The notes beneath the pieces were generated by a model. The model worked only from the letters and a program-made list of their open reading frames with translations, was not told the DNA's origin and did not search any database. DNA of 64,000 bases, taken from contig NZ_SRHZ01000089.1 in assembly GCF_004684085.1 (NCBI RefSeq), forward strand, positions 62,001 to 126,000, read 5' to 3'. Positions 9,337-18,222 of this stretch are shown here, piece after piece. The stretch is from Stenotrophomonas maltophilia (GTDB lineage: Bacteria; Pseudomonadota; Gammaproteobacteria; Xanthomonadales; Xanthomonadaceae). Each line of letters opens with the position of its first letter. The first letter of the stretch is position 1. Position numbers and translations under genes: made by a program.

Positions 9337-11691
9337 TCAGGAGGGCGGCAATGCATGGGGTGACGGTCGGAACAACGGCGAGATCAGCCAGACCAGGCCG
9401 ATGCCGAACAGCAGCGTGAGGCCGAAGGCGCGCAGCGCCGGGGTCTGCGACAACCCCAGCAGGCCGAACGACAGCCAGGTGCTGGCCGCGCCCACGCACA
9501 CCGCCAGCCATGCGCTGGCATCGCCGCGGTGCTCGATCAGGAAGATGCCGTAGTCGATGCCCATGCCGAGCAGCAGCATCAGCGCCAGTACGTTGAACAG
9601 CTGCAGCGGCTGGCCGAACAGGCCCAGCAAACCCAGGGTCAGTGCACCGGCAATCAGGGTCGGCGCGAACACGCGCCAGGCCTGGCGGCGGTAGCGCAGC
9701 CACAGCGCGCCGAACACCAGCACGATACCGACCAGCAGCAGCCCACCCATCAGCTTGCGGTAGTGACCCAGCAGCTGCGAGAAATCGGCGGTGCGGTCCA
9801 CCCAGCGCACGCCGGGCAGGTCTTCGGCCGCGCCCTGCAGGGTGGCCAGCGCATCGGCGCGCGACAGATCATCGACCATCACCACGCTGATCATCTGCCC
9901 ACCGACCTCGCCCACCCACAGGTGGCGGAAAAGCTGCGATGCCGGCGAGGCCAGGAAGGCTTCGGCGGTGAGCGGTGCGTTTGCGAACTGCGGTCGCTGC
10001 AGCGGCTCGCCGACAACCTCGGACACGGCCGACAGCACACCCGGTTCCACCTTCGCGGTCAGCGCGGCATCGGCCTGCTGGCGCGACGGCGACGGCAGCC
10101 AATCGCTGATCGCGCGGTAGCCACCAATGCGCTTGTCGTTGGCCAATACACGCAGGCGCTCGGTCAGTGCTTCCTCACGCTGCAGCAGCTGCGCGGCATC
10201 CGCCCCCTGCACCAGGTAGAACTGCGCCGGGCTGGGCATGCCCAGCAGCTGGCTGAGGCGGATCTGCTGTGCCATCAATGCCGGCGGCGAGGACTGCAGG
10301 CTGCGCAGGTCGTCGTTGCTCTGCAGGCGGGCGATGCCGATCGCAGACAGCGCCAGCGTGATCACCACGAACAGCGTCACCGCACGGCGGCCATGCAGAC
10401 GCGGGAAGCGCTCCAGTGTGCTGCCCAGCCACTGCGAGAAACGGGTCTGGCGGATCTCACCACCATCCAGCCACGGGAACCAGAAGATCACCGTCAGGAA
10501 CGCGGCCGCCAAGCCGACCACCGAGAACAGCGCCATCTGGCGCAGGCCCGGGAAGGGCGTCAGGCCAAGCGCCAAGTACGCCAGTGCGCTGGTCAGCAAG
10601 GCCAGCCACAGGCCAGGCAGCAGGTGCCTCAGCAGCTTCCAGCGGCGATCAGCCGGTTCGGCCTGGCGCGATGCAAACCAGTGGATTCCATAGTCCTCGG
10701 CCACGCCCACCAGCGATGCACCGAACACCAGGGTCAACACGTGCACGTTGCCGAACACCAGCACGGTCACCGCCAGCGCCACGCCACAGCCGATCAGCAG
10801 CGACGTGGCCACCAGCAGGATCGGCCGCAGCGAGCGGAACGCGAGCCACACCAGCAGCAGCACCGCCGCCAGCGAGCCCCAGCCGATGGTATTGATCTCC
10901 CGGTTGGCCTGCACTGCCGCCGCTTCGGCATGCAGCGGCACGCCCGCATGCAGGATCTCCAGATCCGGAGCGGCCGCCTTCGCCGCCTGCCCGGCACGTT
11001 CCAGCAATCCATCCAGATGGCGCTCGCCATCGAGCTTGAACGCCGAACCCGGCGTATCGAACTGCAGTGCAGCCCAGTGCCTGCCTTCGGCGTCGAGCAG
11101 GCCATCATCGCCCAGCCGCAGGCCCGAGCCCTGCGCCTGCTGCTGCCACCATTGCGGCCACAGTGACAGCGGATCCTGCCGCCACTCGGTCAGACGTGGG
11201 GCCCCCATCGGGCCATACAGCGCGGCCAGCGCCTGCTCGGCCAACGCGCCCGGTTCGCCGCCCTGCAGCTGCTCTCGCTGGGCCGGGGTCAACAGGCGGT
11301 CGCGGTATGGCGCGTAGAACGCGCGCGCCTCATCGAACCAGCCCTCGATCGAGCCGCTGGGCACCAGCAACGCGTGATCGGCGTCCTTGACCATGGCCGC
11401 AGCAAACGCGGCCTGCGCACGCTTGGCGGCAGCGCCGTCCTTGCTGCCGAGCAGCACCACCACCTGCCGCGAACTGCCATCGGCGATGCGCCGGGTGACG
11501 TCGCTCAACAGACGGTCGTGCGCGTCCTGCGGCAGCAGCGCGAGGATGTCGGTGTCGATCCGCGATTGCTGGCTCCACAGGTGCCACTGCTGCACGCCCA
11601 GCGCCAGCAGCAGCACCAGCCAGACGATGCCCAGCCAATGCCACCAGCGCCGCAACCTGTCCGGTGCATTCAACGCCACGCCCTCACTCAA
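9337..11691 (-). CDS. apeM: APE exporter ApeM (MMPL/RND-like membrane protein)
   Basis: A 784-residue protein with the RND/MMPL duplication. One transmembrane helix near the N-terminus is followed by a ~220-residue periplasmic loop, a helix bundle (VLTLVFGASLVGVAEDYGIH), a second periplasmic loop and a second helix bundle (LALMLLLGMGIDYGIFL). The paired (E/I)DYGI segments are the proton-relay region of the MMPL family. It is expected in the inner membrane, exporting the aryl polyene lipid. The frame opens with TTG at 11689-11691, which has GAGG about nine bases upstream, and overlaps apeL by 8 bases. A GTG four codons later is an alternative start. Confidence 0.85.
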   Translation of the reverse strand: MSEGVALNAPDRLRRWWHWLGIVWLVLLLALGVQQWHLWSQQSRIDTDILALLPQDAHDRLLSDVTRRIADGSSRQVVVLLGSKDGAAAKRAQAAFAAAMVKDADHALLVPSGSIEGWFDEARAFYAPYRDRLLTPAQREQLQGGEPGALAEQALAALYGPMGAPRLTEWRQDPLSLWPQWWQQQAQGSGLRLGDDGLLDAEGRHWAALQFDTPGSAFKLDGERHLDGLLERAGQAAKAAAPDLEILHAGVPLHAEAAAVQANREINTIGWGSLAAVLLLVWLAFRSLRPILLVATSLLIGCGVALAVTVLVFGNVHVLTLVFGASLVGVAEDYGIHWFASRQAEPADRRWKLLRHLLPGLWLALLTSALAYLALGLTPFPGLRQMALFSVVGLAAAFLTVIFWFPWLDGGEIRQTRFSQWLGSTLERFPRLHGRRAVTLFVVITLALSAIGIARLQSNDDLRSLQSSPPALMAQQIRLSQLLGMPSPAQFYLVQGADAAQLLQREEALTERLRVLANDKRIGGYRAISDWLPSPSRQQADAALTAKVEPGVLSAVSEVVGEPLQRPQFANAPLTAEAFLASPASQLFRHLWVGEVGGQMISVVMVDDLSRADALATLQGAAEDLPGVRWVDRTADFSQLLGHYRKLMGGLLLVGIVLVFGALWLRYRRQAWRVFAPTLIAGALTLGLLGLFGQPLQLFNVLALMLLLGMGIDYGIFLIEHRGDASAWLAVCVGAASTWLSFGLLGLSQTPALRAFGLTLLFGIGLVWLISPLFRPSPHALPPS

Positions 11692-12313
11692 AGCGGCGCG
11701 CCTCGTCTGCGTTGAGCGCGGCCGGAGCCTCGCTGAGCGCGTTGAACTGGATCAGCGTGCGGTCCTTGCTGGCCTCGACAATCTCCACCTGGCGCACGTA
11801 ACGGTCGCCCTGCAGGGTCAGCGACTGGAACGCCTTGGCCAACATCGCCGACTTCGGCGTCAGCTGCAGCCGCCAGCTCTGTCCTTCGCGGCTGACCGTC
11901 ACGTTGAACGGGCCGGACAGCGCCTGCACGTCGCCACTCATCAGCGCGAACATGATCGCGTTCACCGAGCGCATCGCCGGCTGCTGCCGCGCATCGAGCT
12001 CGACGCGGGTGCTGCCGTCGCGCTGGCGGCTGAGGATGCGGTCGGCAGTAACCACCACCTCGGAGGGAAACGGCTTCAGCGTGGTCCAGATCACGCCATG
12101 CTGGCGTGCGACCACGAACCGGCCCTGCGAGCGCAATGGGTTCTTGAAGCCGCTGACCTGCTTTTCCTGCGTGAACTGGCCACGCAATACGTCCGGCCGC
12201 GCCACCGCCTGGGTGATCGCGTCGATGGCCGGATCGGCAGCCTGCACCAGCGGTGCGGCCAGCAGCAACACCGCGCACAGCAGCGCATGCGCGAAACGGT
12301 TGGCTCGGTTCAT
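11684..12313 (-). CDS. apeL: APE LolA-like periplasmic lipid carrier ApeL
   Basis: A 209-residue protein with a cleavable signal peptide (hydrophobic ALLCAVLLLAAP, then VQAADP) and the LolA-type opening RGQFTQEKQVSGF. LolA proteins ferry lipid-anchored cargo across the periplasm. The copies in APE clusters are thought to carry the aryl polyene lipid between the MMPL exporter and the outer membrane. The ATG at 12311-12313 overlaps the thioesterase stop as ATGA. Further in-frame codons upstream lack signal-peptide character. Confidence 0.82.
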   Translation of the reverse strand: MNRANRFAHALLCAVLLLAAPLVQAADPAIDAITQAVARPDVLRGQFTQEKQVSGFKNPLRSQGRFVVARQHGVIWTTLKPFPSEVVVTADRILSRQRDGSTRVELDARQQPAMRSVNAIMFALMSGDVQALSGPFNVTVSREGQSWRLQLTPKSAMLAKAFQSLTLQGDRYVRQVEIVEASKDRTLIQFNALSEAPAALNADEARRFE

Positions 12314-12741
12314 GGCGCAGGCACTCCCAGGCGTTCCCACAGTACCGGCGGGCACTGGTACAGCATTTCCCTGCTGGCCGCGTCCACCGCCACCTGGATG
12401 GTCATTGCGCGGGTCAGCACCTGGCCGCTCTGCGCATCCAGGATTTCATAGTCGATCTTCAGCCGGTTCTCCCATTCCACGACGCGCGCGACGACGCGCA
12501 GGCGCTGGTTGAACAGCAGCGGGCGCACATACTTCACCCGTGCGTCGACCACCGGCCAGAGGTAACCCGATTCGAGCATCTGCGGGTAGTCGTAGTTGTA
12601 ACGACCCAGCAGTGCACAACGCGCGATCTCGAAGTACTTGAAGTAATGGCCATGCCAGACCACGTTCATCGGGTCGCAGTCATGGAAGGCCGGGGCCAGC
12701 GCAACTTCGGCCACCCGTTCGATTGCTTCATTCACCGGCAT
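12310..12741 (-). CDS. apeK: APE acyl thioesterase ApeK (4-hydroxybenzoyl-CoA thioesterase-like)
   Basis: A 143-residue hotdog thioesterase with the signature Asp region HDCDPMNVVWHGHYFKYFE, as in 4-hydroxybenzoyl-CoA thioesterase and YbgC. It may release or proofread acyl chains during APE assembly. The ATG at 12739-12741 lies 14 bases inside the ammonia-lyase gene, so translation is probably coupled. Substrate (CoA or ACP ester) cannot be read from the sequence. Confidence 0.8.
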   Translation of the reverse strand: MPVNEAIERVAEVALAPAFHDCDPMNVVWHGHYFKYFEIARCALLGRYNYDYPQMLESGYLWPVVDARVKYVRPLLFNQRLRVVARVVEWENRLKIDYEILDAQSGQVLTRAMTIQVAVDAASREMLYQCPPVLWERLGVPAP

Positions 12742-14278
12742 ACAGCTCCCAACGTTGCGCGCGGATCTCCACCAGCAGGTCCCGCAGTTCGCGATCCAGC
12801 GCGCGGTCTTCTTCGACCAGGGCGATGCGCTGCCCCAGGTCGGCGTACATGTCGGCCAGACTGCCATGCAGCTGCGCGTTCAGGCCAACCCGTTCGCGCA
12901 GCGCCAGGCCCTGGCGGGCGGCGACCAGCATCGCGGCCACCACCTGCTCGGTCAGTTCGATCACGCGCAGGCAGTCGCGCGCGGCGATGGTGCCCATGCT
13001 GACCTTGTCCTGGTTATGGCATTCGGTGGACCGCGAGAACACGCTGGCCGGCATGGTCTGCTTCAGTGCTTCGGCAGTCCACGCCGAAACGCTGATCTGC
13101 AGCGCCTTCAGGCCATGGTTGATGGCCGCACGCGGGCCGGTGGCGGCCGACAGGTTGGCCGGCAGCCCATGGTTGTAGCGCGCATCGACCACCAGCGCCA
13201 GCTGGCGGTCGAGCAGGTCGGCAACGTTGGCTACCGTGTTCTTCAGGGTATCCATCGCCAGCGCGATGTGGCCTCCGTAGAAGTGGCCACCGTGCAGGAT
13301 GCGCTCGCCCTCCGCATCGATCAGCGGATTGTCGTTGGCGCTGTTCAGTTCGGTTTCGATCAGCTGGCGCAGGAACGGCAGGCTGTCTTCCAGCACGCCG
13401 ATCACATGCGGCGCGCAGCGCAGCGAATAACGGTCCTGCAGGCGCTGTTCATTGCGCGGCGGGCGCTCGCTGTGCAGGTCGCTGCGCAGGCGCGCGGCAA
13501 TGCGCATCTGGCCCGGGTGCGGCTTGGCGGCGAACAGGTCTTCGTCGAAGTGGTGCGCGTTGCCGTCGCTGGCCAGCACATTGAAAGCGGTCAGGCGCGT
13601 GGCCATGCGCGCCAGGTAGTCGGCGCGCTGCCAGGCGAGGCAGGCCAGGCCGGTCATCACCGCGGTGCCGTTCATGATTGCCAGGCCTTCCTTCGGCCGC
13701 AGCTTCAGTGGCGCCATGCCGATCTTCGCCAGCACTTCGGCCGCCGGCTGCACGCGGCCGTCGTGCAGCACCTCGCGCTCGCCACACAGTACTGCCGCCA
13801 CGTAAGACAGCGGGGTCAGGTCACCGCTGGCACCGACCGAACCTTCGGCCGGAATCAGCGGCAGTACATCGCGCTGCAGCAGCGTAGCCAGGCCTTCCAG
13901 CAGCGATACGCTGACACCGGACATGCCACGCACCAGCGACGCCAGGCGCGCGGCCAGCACCGCGCGGGTCTCGACCGGGTCCAGGTAACGGCCGAGTCCG
14001 CAACCATGGTAGGTGTATAGATGGTGCGGCAGTTCCGCTACCAGCGCCGGCGGGATGTTGACCGTGCATGAGTCGCCGTAGCCGGTGGTCACACCGTAGA
14101 TCACGCCGTCATCGCGCAGCAGGCGGTCGAGGAAGTCGGCACCGCGCTGGATGTGCGCGCGGAACGCCGGCGCTTCGCTCAGCGCGGCTTCGCAGCGGCG
14201 CCGGGCCAGGGCAACCACGTCTTCGATGGTCAAGGGTGCATCGCCAAAGCGGCACACAGGTACGGCGTCAGTCGTCAT
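12728..14278 (-). CDS. MIO-dependent aromatic amino acid ammonia-lyase (histidine/phenylalanine/tyrosine family)
   Basis: A 516-residue lyase with the Ala-Ser-Gly triad (residues 150-152 in GSVGASGDLTPL) that cyclises into the MIO prosthetic group. It also has the family motifs YGVTTGYGD, NSANDNPL, GGHFYGGH, YSLRC and HNQDKVSMGT. Family members remove ammonia from His, Phe or Tyr. No hut genes flank it, and it is embedded in the APE operon (11-base and 14-base overlaps). A role in making an aromatic starter such as an aryl acrylate is therefore more likely than histidine catabolism. The residues in the position that helps select substrate read Tyr-His (TYHGCG), which does not settle the substrate. 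Confidence 0.85.
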   Translation of the reverse strand: MTTDAVPVCRFGDAPLTIEDVVALARRRCEAALSEAPAFRAHIQRGADFLDRLLRDDGVIYGVTTGYGDSCTVNIPPALVAELPHHLYTYHGCGLGRYLDPVETRAVLAARLASLVRGMSGVSVSLLEGLATLLQRDVLPLIPAEGSVGASGDLTPLSYVAAVLCGEREVLHDGRVQPAAEVLAKIGMAPLKLRPKEGLAIMNGTAVMTGLACLAWQRADYLARMATRLTAFNVLASDGNAHHFDEDLFAAKPHPGQMRIAARLRSDLHSERPPRNEQRLQDRYSLRCAPHVIGVLEDSLPFLRQLIETELNSANDNPLIDAEGERILHGGHFYGGHIALAMDTLKNTVANVADLLDRQLALVVDARYNHGLPANLSAATGPRAAINHGLKALQISVSAWTAEALKQTMPASVFSRSTECHNQDKVSMGTIAARDCLRVIELTEQVVAAMLVAARQGLALRERVGLNAQLHGSLADMYADLGQRIALVEEDRALDRELRDLLVEIRAQRWELYAGE

Positions 14279-15209
14279 GCGGAGCCTGATCCCAGAAGGG
14301 GAAGAAATTGAACCAGTCCAGCGGCGACTGGATGACCTGCTGTTCCAGCCAGCCCGCATAGCGCTGCACCTGATCGGACAATGCCGCATCACGCGACCCG
14401 CGTGGCAGCACGATGCGATCGGCGAACGGCTCGAACACGATCCGATAGCCCTCGCCCTCATGCAGGCAGGCCATGGTGTAGACCGGGCAGCCCAGTGCGG
14501 CGGCCAGTACATACCCACCGATGGGGAACGGCGCACGCTGCCCGAGGAAATCGGCGCTGAGGCAGCGCCCCCCCCCGACCGGCGTGCGATCGCCGACAAT
14601 GGCCACGAAACCGCCGGCCGCCACCTTGTCGGCCAGCATCATCGCCGTGGCAGGCCCCATTTCGGTGACCTGCACAAGCTCCACTGCTGCAAGCGGATCC
14701 AGCCGACGCAGCAGGCGGTTGAAGCGCTGCGCATGCGCGGTATGCACCAGCACGGTGATGCACAGGCCGGGGACCCGCTCGGCCAGCACCTGGCACAGTT
14801 CCAGGCAGCCGATGTGCGCGGTAAGGATCAGCCCGCCTTCGCGCTGCGCGATCCTCTCCAGCACCGATGTGTGATGCAGGTGGATGCGTTCAGGCGGATA
14901 GCGCCCACCGATGCCGAGGATCTTGTCCAGCATCGTGTCGGCAAACGCGAAGAAGTGGCGCAGGCTGTCGCGCCGGGTCGGCGCGCGACCCAGCACGCCA
15001 CTGTGGGCCTGCAGGCGCTGCAGATACTGCATCGAGGCCTCGCGGCCAACGCGGTTGCTCAGCCAGTGGCAGGCCACCACCGGCCACACGCACATCCGGA
15101 ACGGCCAGCGCCCGAACCAGCGGTGCACCCAGTACAGGACCAGCACGCCGGCCACCGAGGTGGATTCACCAATATCGGCCCAGTGCGGGGCAGCCTGCGG
15201 GGTCGCCAT
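14268..15209 (-). CDS. lysophospholipid/lipid A-type acyltransferase of the APE cluster (LpxL/HtrB-like)
   Basis: A 313-residue protein of the bacterial lipid A acyltransferase family. It has GGLILTAHIGCLELCQ with the expected His-x4-Glu catalytic dyad, GDRTPVGGGR and FNFFPFW near the C-terminus. It probably attaches the polyene or a fatty acyl chain to the lipid anchor. In E. coli-type clusters this activity is one half of the bifunctional ApeJ; here it is a separate gene one base after a glycosyltransferase. The coding strand carries a run of nine G (plus strand C run 14568-14576) in the GGGR codons, a site where slippage could switch the gene off. The chosen ATG is at 15207-15209. Confidence 0.8.
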   Translation of the reverse strand: MATPQAAPHWADIGESTSVAGVLVLYWVHRWFGRWPFRMCVWPVVACHWLSNRVGREASMQYLQRLQAHSGVLGRAPTRRDSLRHFFAFADTMLDKILGIGGRYPPERIHLHHTSVLERIAQREGGLILTAHIGCLELCQVLAERVPGLCITVLVHTAHAQRFNRLLRRLDPLAAVELVQVTEMGPATAMMLADKVAAGGFVAIVGDRTPVGGGRCLSADFLGQRAPFPIGGYVLAAALGCPVYTMACLHEGEGYRIVFEPFADRIVLPRGSRDAALSDQVQRYAGWLEQQVIQSPLDWFNFFPFWDQAPHDD

Positions 15210-15210
15210 T

Positions 15211-15981
15211 TCAGCGCTGCCCCCGCAGGCGTCGGCGCAGCAGGCGTGGTGCGCGCCAGAGCATGCCGAAGAACAGGCGGGTGTGCATGCGGGTGATGCG
15301 CACGTTGTCGCGCCACATATCAAAGTGCGACACGCCATCGGAAGGATAGGTCACGCGCGTGGCCAGGTGCTCGACCGGCACCTGCCGCCAGTACAGGCGC
15401 ACGATCACCTCGGTATCGAAATCCATGCGCCGGCCGATGGTCTCTTCGCCGGCCAGGCGCAGAACCGGTGGCAGTGGGTACACGCGGAAGCCGCACATGG
15501 TGTCGCGCAGGTGCAGCGACAGCGTATTGATCCAGACCCAGATGTGGGTGGCGTAGCGGCCATACAGGCGTGCCTTCGGTACGCTGGCATCGTAGGCCGG
15601 GATACCACAGATCACCGCATCCGGATGGGCACTCGATGCCTCGATGAAACGTGGCAGGTCGCCGGTATCGTGCTGGCCGTCGGCATCGATCTGCAGCACG
15701 TGGCTGTAGCCACGCGCGTGGGCCTCGGAGAAGCCGGCCAGCATCGCCCCGCCCTTGCCCTGGTTGATGTCCAGGCGCAGCAGGTCGACGCCCGGGCGCT
15801 GCGCCAGCGAACGCAGCACGGCCGCACACGCGTCATGAGAGCCGTCGTCCACCAGCAGGCATGGAAGGCCGGAAGCCAGCACGCCCTCGACCACCGCCGC
15901 GATCGCATGTTCGTGGTCGTAGACAGGAATCACCACCAATGGCGCGAATGCGGCACTGGCACTGGAGGGATCAATCCGCAT
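15211..15981 (-). CDS. family 2 glycosyltransferase of the APE cluster
   Basis: A 256-residue GT-A fold glycosyltransferase with VVIPVYDHEHAI at the N-terminus, LLVDDGSHD, GKGGAMLAGF and the metal-binding IDADGQHD motif. MCGFRVYP follows later, as in dolichol-phosphate-type GT2 enzymes. With the next gene it likely builds the glycan/lipid anchor to which the aryl polyene is esterified. These two genes together match the two halves of ApeJ. The ATG at 15979-15981 overlaps the ligase gene by 11 bases. The donor sugar is unknown. Confidence 0.82.
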   Translation of the reverse strand: MRIDPSSASAAFAPLVVIPVYDHEHAIAAVVEGVLASGLPCLLVDDGSHDACAAVLRSLAQRPGVDLLRLDINQGKGGAMLAGFSEAHARGYSHVLQIDADGQHDTGDLPRFIEASSAHPDAVICGIPAYDASVPKARLYGRYATHIWVWINTLSLHLRDTMCGFRVYPLPPVLRLAGEETIGRRMDFDTEVIVRLYWRQVPVEHLATRVTYPSDGVSHFDMWRDNVRITRMHTRLFFGMLWRAPRLLRRRLRGQR

Positions 15982-17656
15982 CGGCGAACACCACTTTTCC
16001 GCTGGAGTGCATCCCGTGGCTGGAGGTATAGCGGAAACCCAGCACGCCACGCGCGGCATCCCAGTCCAGCTGCAGGGTCAGCACGTCGCCCGGCCGCGCG
16101 ACGTGCTGGAACTTCACCGCGTCCATGCGCAGGAAACCCGCCGGCATCGCGAACGCCTGGCGGCCGAAACGCACCGCCCAGTCCAGCTGGGCCACACCGG
16201 GCAGGATTGCTGCCTGCGGGAAGTGGCCCTGGAATGGCCGCAGCGCCGGGTCGAGGGTCATGCGCAATGTCGCGCTGGACATATCGCGGTGATCCCACAG
16301 CGGTACCGGCATCGGCGGCTGGAACAGTGCCGCCAGCGCCGACTGGGTGACCTTGCCCTGCGCATTGAATGGCAGCGACTGGACCAGTCGCCAGCGACGT
16401 GGACGGGTCACTGCGTCGTGGCTGTGGGCCAGCCGCGCACCCAGGCGCTGGCCGAGTGCACGACGCACCTCGTCACCACCGTCCAGCAACGCGGGATCTG
16501 CCGGCACCACCACCGCTGCAAGCTGCTCGCGTTGGCCCGGCAGCACCAGCACGCGTGCATCCTCCACTTCGGTGTCTTCGCGCAGCGCACGTTCCAGCGC
16601 ATCCAGCGAGACGCGCCGCTCTTCAATCTTGACGATGCGATCGGTTCGGCCCAGCAGGCGGAAACACCCGTCGGCCAGCGCTTCGACGCGGTCCTGGGTG
16701 CGCGACCAGCCGGCGTTCTCCAGGTGTGGCGACGCCACGGCCAGGCATCCCTCCTCGATCCGCCACTGCACGCCCGGCAGCGGCTGCCACGGCGGCAGGT
16801 CGGTTTCCCAGCGACGCCAGGCGATGCCGCCGGTCTCGCTGCTGCCGTACACCTCGGTGGGAGCCACGCCCAACCACTGCCGCACCTGCCGCGCCGCTTC
16901 TTCAGGCAGCGGGCCGCCGGAGGAGAACACTGCGCGCAGACGGCCATGCAGGCTGAACCAATCCAGCTGTTCGGGCAGGCGCTTGAGGTGGGCCGGGGTC
17001 GCCACCAGCACCGTATCGGTACCGGACAGCGCCGCCACCAGATCTTCATGGAAGAACCGGCGCGGATGAATCAGGCGACCGGCGGCCAGCGGCCACAGCA
17101 CGCGGAACAGCAGCCCGTAGATGTGCTGGTGCGAAACCGTGCCATGCACCTCCACTCCTTCCAGCTGCGCGCCGAACGCAGCCTGCAGCGCGTCGACTTC
17201 GTGCGCCAGCTGGTCCAGGCGCTTACTGATCGCGCTGGGTTGGCCAGTGCTGCCGGAGGTGAACACGCACAGCTCGCAGGCGCGCTCGTCCAGCATCCGC
17301 AACGCGCCGTCCACCTCTGCATCCACCGCCGCCAGCGGGCGGTAGTCGGCGGAGACATCGCCAGCAAAACCACTCACCTGTGACTGCAGGGCCTGCAGCG
17401 TGGCCGGCAGATTGTCGGCAGCCAGGAACACCCGCTTGCCGGCATGCCAGGCACCGTACAGCGCTGCGGCGAAGGCCACGGCATCGTCGAAATACAGGGC
17501 CCAGTCGCGTCCCTCGGCAGCGGCAAAGGCCGAGCGCCACGCCAACACGCGCCGGCGGAACCCGGCGTGATCGAGCAGTGCGCCGTCGCAGACGCCGACC
17601 AGGCGTTGCGGCCGCGCATCCAGCAGCAGCCGATCCAGGGCAATCCACTCAGCCAT
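15971..17656 (-). CDS. APE starter acyl-ACP ligase fused to hotdog dehydratase (ApeH-ApeI fusion)
   Basis: A 561-residue two-domain protein. Residues ~1-430 form an AMP-forming adenylate ligase: the P-loop-like FTSGSTGQPSAISKR, VSHQHIYGLLF, YGSSETGG, LLGRTDRIVKIEERRV and the catalytic Lys in NAQGK. Residues ~440-561 form a hotdog dehydratase with the RPFQGHFPQAAILPGVAQ motif, which carries the His expected in ApeI/FabA-like enzymes. The ligase should load an aromatic acid starter on the ACP. The dehydratase would pair with ApeP. In the E. coli-type cluster these are two genes, so this is a natural fusion or lineage-specific arrangement. The ATG at 17654-17656 overlaps apeG by 8 bases. Confidence 0.85.
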   Translation of the reverse strand: MAEWIALDRLLLDARPQRLVGVCDGALLDHAGFRRRVLAWRSAFAAAEGRDWALYFDDAVAFAAALYGAWHAGKRVFLAADNLPATLQALQSQVSGFAGDVSADYRPLAAVDAEVDGALRMLDERACELCVFTSGSTGQPSAISKRLDQLAHEVDALQAAFGAQLEGVEVHGTVSHQHIYGLLFRVLWPLAAGRLIHPRRFFHEDLVAALSGTDTVLVATPAHLKRLPEQLDWFSLHGRLRAVFSSGGPLPEEAARQVRQWLGVAPTEVYGSSETGGIAWRRWETDLPPWQPLPGVQWRIEEGCLAVASPHLENAGWSRTQDRVEALADGCFRLLGRTDRIVKIEERRVSLDALERALREDTEVEDARVLVLPGQREQLAAVVVPADPALLDGGDEVRRALGQRLGARLAHSHDAVTRPRRWRLVQSLPFNAQGKVTQSALAALFQPPMPVPLWDHRDMSSATLRMTLDPALRPFQGHFPQAAILPGVAQLDWAVRFGRQAFAMPAGFLRMDAVKFQHVARPGDVLTLQLDWDAARGVLGFRYTSSHGMHSSGKVVFADAD

Positions 17657-18200
17657 GCGTGTGCGCCGCCCTGACCCGTTGCCGCACCAGCCACTCACCC
17701 GCAAACAGGATTCCCATCAACACGTACGCCAGCAATCCGTTGTAGAGCATCCAGACCCGGTCCGACGCATACAGCGCGGTAAGCAGGGCCAAGCTGCCGT
17801 TGAAGACGAAGAAGCCGCACCACACCTGGGTGACGCGACGGGTATAAGGCACCGCCGACGCCGGCAGGTCCGGCTCCTGCAACCGGGCCAGGCGCTCGAC
17901 CACGGGAGGACCGAATCGAAGGCTGCCGGCAAACACGACCAGCATCACGGCATTGACCAGCGCCGGGTACAGCTTCAATGGCAGCGCCTGGTTGAGTACC
18001 GTCGCCAGCACCGCGAGCAGGCCGGCTCCCGCTGCCGCGCCCCACCACACCGGTTGGCGCGTACCCAGTGCCCGCAGCAGGGCCAGCGCGAACAGCAGCA
18101 GCGACGACCAGCGCGGCTCGAAACGGCCCATCGCCAGATAGACCAGCAGCGGATAGGCCAACGAGATCGCAGCCACCGCCACCGTGCGTGCGCGTGCCAT
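17649..18200 (-). CDS. apeG: APE cluster membrane protein ApeG (COG4648-like)
   Basis: A 183-residue integral membrane protein with about five to six hydrophobic stretches (e.g. ISLAYPLLVYLAMG, GAGLLAVLATVLN, LVNAVMLVVFAGS). It contains the LKLYPALVNA segment typical of the COG4648 proteins found beside APE carrier proteins and ligases. Its function has not been fixed in the literature; a scaffolding or transport role is possible. The ATG at 18198-18200 lies 22 bases after apeF. Confidence 0.75.
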   Translation of the reverse strand: MARARTVAVAAISLAYPLLVYLAMGRFEPRWSSLLLFALALLRALGTRQPVWWGAAAGAGLLAVLATVLNQALPLKLYPALVNAVMLVVFAGSLRFGPPVVERLARLQEPDLPASAVPYTRRVTQVWCGFFVFNGSLALLTALYASDRVWMLYNGLLAYVLMGILFAGEWLVRQRVRAAHTHG

Positions 18201-18222
18201 GGGAACGACGCCCGCGCTGCGG

